A DNA stretch of 6,159 nt, taken from assembly GCA_028290125.1 (NCBI GenBank), contig JAQGKM010000417.1, positions 1-6,159 on the forward strand. The letters run 5' to 3'. The position numbers were made by a program, and so were the translations under genes. Of the stretch, positions 5,480 to 6,159 are shown in pieces. How positions within the stretch are numbered: position 1 is the stretch's first letter; the number at the start of each line of letters is the position of its first letter. Source of the DNA: Hyphomicrobiales bacterium. GTDB taxonomy: Bacteria; Pseudomonadota; Alphaproteobacteria; Rhizobiales; Beijerinckiaceae. Below the pieces are notes generated by a model that was not told the DNA's origin, searched no databases, and saw nothing but the letters and a program-made list of their open reading frames with translations.

Positions 5480-6159
5480 ATGCCACATTTCAGCCGTCGC
5501 CAGACCCTTGCGGTTTTGTCCCTTGCGGGGCTCGGCGCAAGCCTCAATCACGCCCTTTCTCAAGGGGCCGCGACGGTGCGGGTCGGCTACGTGCCGGTGA
5601 TCGGCGCGAGCGCGCTTTATGTGCTCGATCGGGCCGGTTGGGCGCGTGAAAACGGGCTTGACCTGAAGCTTGTACGCTTCGATTCCGGCCCGGCGGCGAT
5701 CCAGGCGCTGGCGTCCGGAACGCTCGACATGCTGGCGATCGGCGTCGCGCCGGTCGCGGTCGCGCGTTCGCGTGGTCTGGACGTGAAAGTCGTGGCTGCG
5801 GCCGGCTCCGGGGGTTCGGCCTTCATCGCCTCCGAGGCGCTCGCCGGCGCCTTCGGCGGCAAGACCGATCCGGCTCCCGCCTTCGCGGCTTTCCGGCAGG
5901 CGCAGGGCCGCAAGGCCAAGCTCGCGACCCTGCCGCCCGGCGGCGTGCCGACCGTGGCGCTGCATCACTGGCTTTGGAAACTCGGGCAGGTGAACCGCGA
6001 CGACGTCGAGATCGTCGCGCTCGGGATCGACGCCGTGCAGCAGGCGGTGCTGTCCGGCTCGGTCGATGGCGCGACGGTGCTGGAGCCGTCGGCGTCCATC
6101 GTCCTGCAGCGCAATCCGAAGCTGAAGATGATCGTCACGGCGCGCGACATGTTCAAGGA
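5480..6159 (+). CDS. NMT1/SsuA/TauA-like ABC transporter substrate-binding protein (3'-truncated)
   Basis: The frame opens at ATG 5480 and stays open to the window end: 226 complete codons and no stop, so the C-terminal third or so is missing. Residues 5-10 (SRRQTL) and the hydrophobic stretch to about residue 27 (HALS/Q) form a signal peptide with a twin arginine, like the preceding gene. The mature start VRVGYVPVIGASALYVLDRAG (first strand and binding loop, about 33-53), GWARENGLDLKLV (53-65), a DSGPAAIQALASGTLDMLAIG block (about 68-88) and AVQQAVLSGSVDGATVLEP (185-203) are the standard pattern of periplasmic receptors of the nitrate/sulfonate/taurine and pyrimidine-precursor group. A permease and ATPase would be expected downstream, outside the window. 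The gene starts 21 nt after the DctP stop and is likely cotranscribed, which mixes two transporter classes in one transcript. Ligand not assignable. Confidence 0.9.
   Translation, partial: MPHFSRRQTLAVLSLAGLGASLNHALSQGAATVRVGYVPVIGASALYVLDRAGWARENGLDLKLVRFDSGPAAIQALASGTLDMLAIGVAPVAVARSRGLDVKVVAAAGSGGSAFIASEALAGAFGGKTDPAPAFAAFRQAQGRKAKLATLPPGGVPTVALHHWLWKLGQVNRDDVEIVALGIDAVQQAVLSGSVDGATVLEPSASIVLQRNPKLKMIVTARDMFK

Noticed and set aside
4367..5968. Open frame of 533 codons on the minus strand
   Set aside because: It lies antisense to the DctP and NMT1-like genes, whose family motifs and ribosome-binding sites are clear. Its translation is Arg/Asp/His-rich with no recognisable domain, typical of a mirror frame in GC-rich DNA.

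Overview
The window looks like chromosomal DNA of a high-GC alphaproteobacterium of the order Hyphomicrobiales, most likely near Bradyrhizobium, Rhodopseudomonas or Afipia. This rests on three things: the strong GC bias at third codon positions, the abundance of stand-alone periplasmic binding proteins, and an interspersed palindrome (875-957) whose arms begin CGTCATTGCGAG and end GCAATCCAG, a form I associate with that group. This placement is from memory and was not searched.

Layout. (1) 1-867, + strand: the 3' part of a 4,5-dihydroxyphthalate decarboxylase-like / type 2 periplasmic-binding-fold protein. (2) 868-963: a convergent intergenic gap filled by the palindromic repeat. (3) 964-1989, - strand: two response-regulator genes. 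The first transcribed (1408-1989) has an intact receiver plus a C-terminal segment that reads like the anti-sigma factor NepR; the second (964-1332) is a small receiver that has lost its acidic pocket. An EcfG-like promoter candidate lies upstream (2053-2078). (4) 2119-2391, - strand: a 90-residue secreted protein with three copies of Q-x-L-[IV]-P-x-P-Y-P, preceded by a near-consensus housekeeping promoter whose predicted start point falls on the ATG. (5) 2445-4258, - strand: a two-gene unit of a TAXI-family TRAP solute-binding protein followed 14 nt later by a single-pass membrane protein with Sel1/TPR-like helices. (6) 4259-4438: a divergent regulatory region with a small inverted repeat. 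(7) 4439-6159, + strand: a DctP-type TRAP solute-binding protein followed 21 nt later by an NMT1/SsuA-like ABC solute-binding protein that runs off the end. A perfect 14-bp palindrome in the gap overlaps the second gene's ribosome-binding site.

How the genes fit together. Four different binding-protein families occur in about 6 kb with no permease or ATPase visible, so these are orphan receptors, parts of transporters encoded outside the window, or (gene 1) possibly an enzyme on the same fold. Between them sits a small regulatory island. Its best candidate for something under-described is the receiver-NepR-like fusion: in the alphaproteobacterial general stress response, PhyR (sigma-like domain plus receiver) titrates NepR away from sigma EcfG, and here a receiver appears joined directly to a NepR-like peptide. 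The EcfG-like promoter and the atypical receiver next door would suit a modulator of that circuit. The function is inferred from sequence only.
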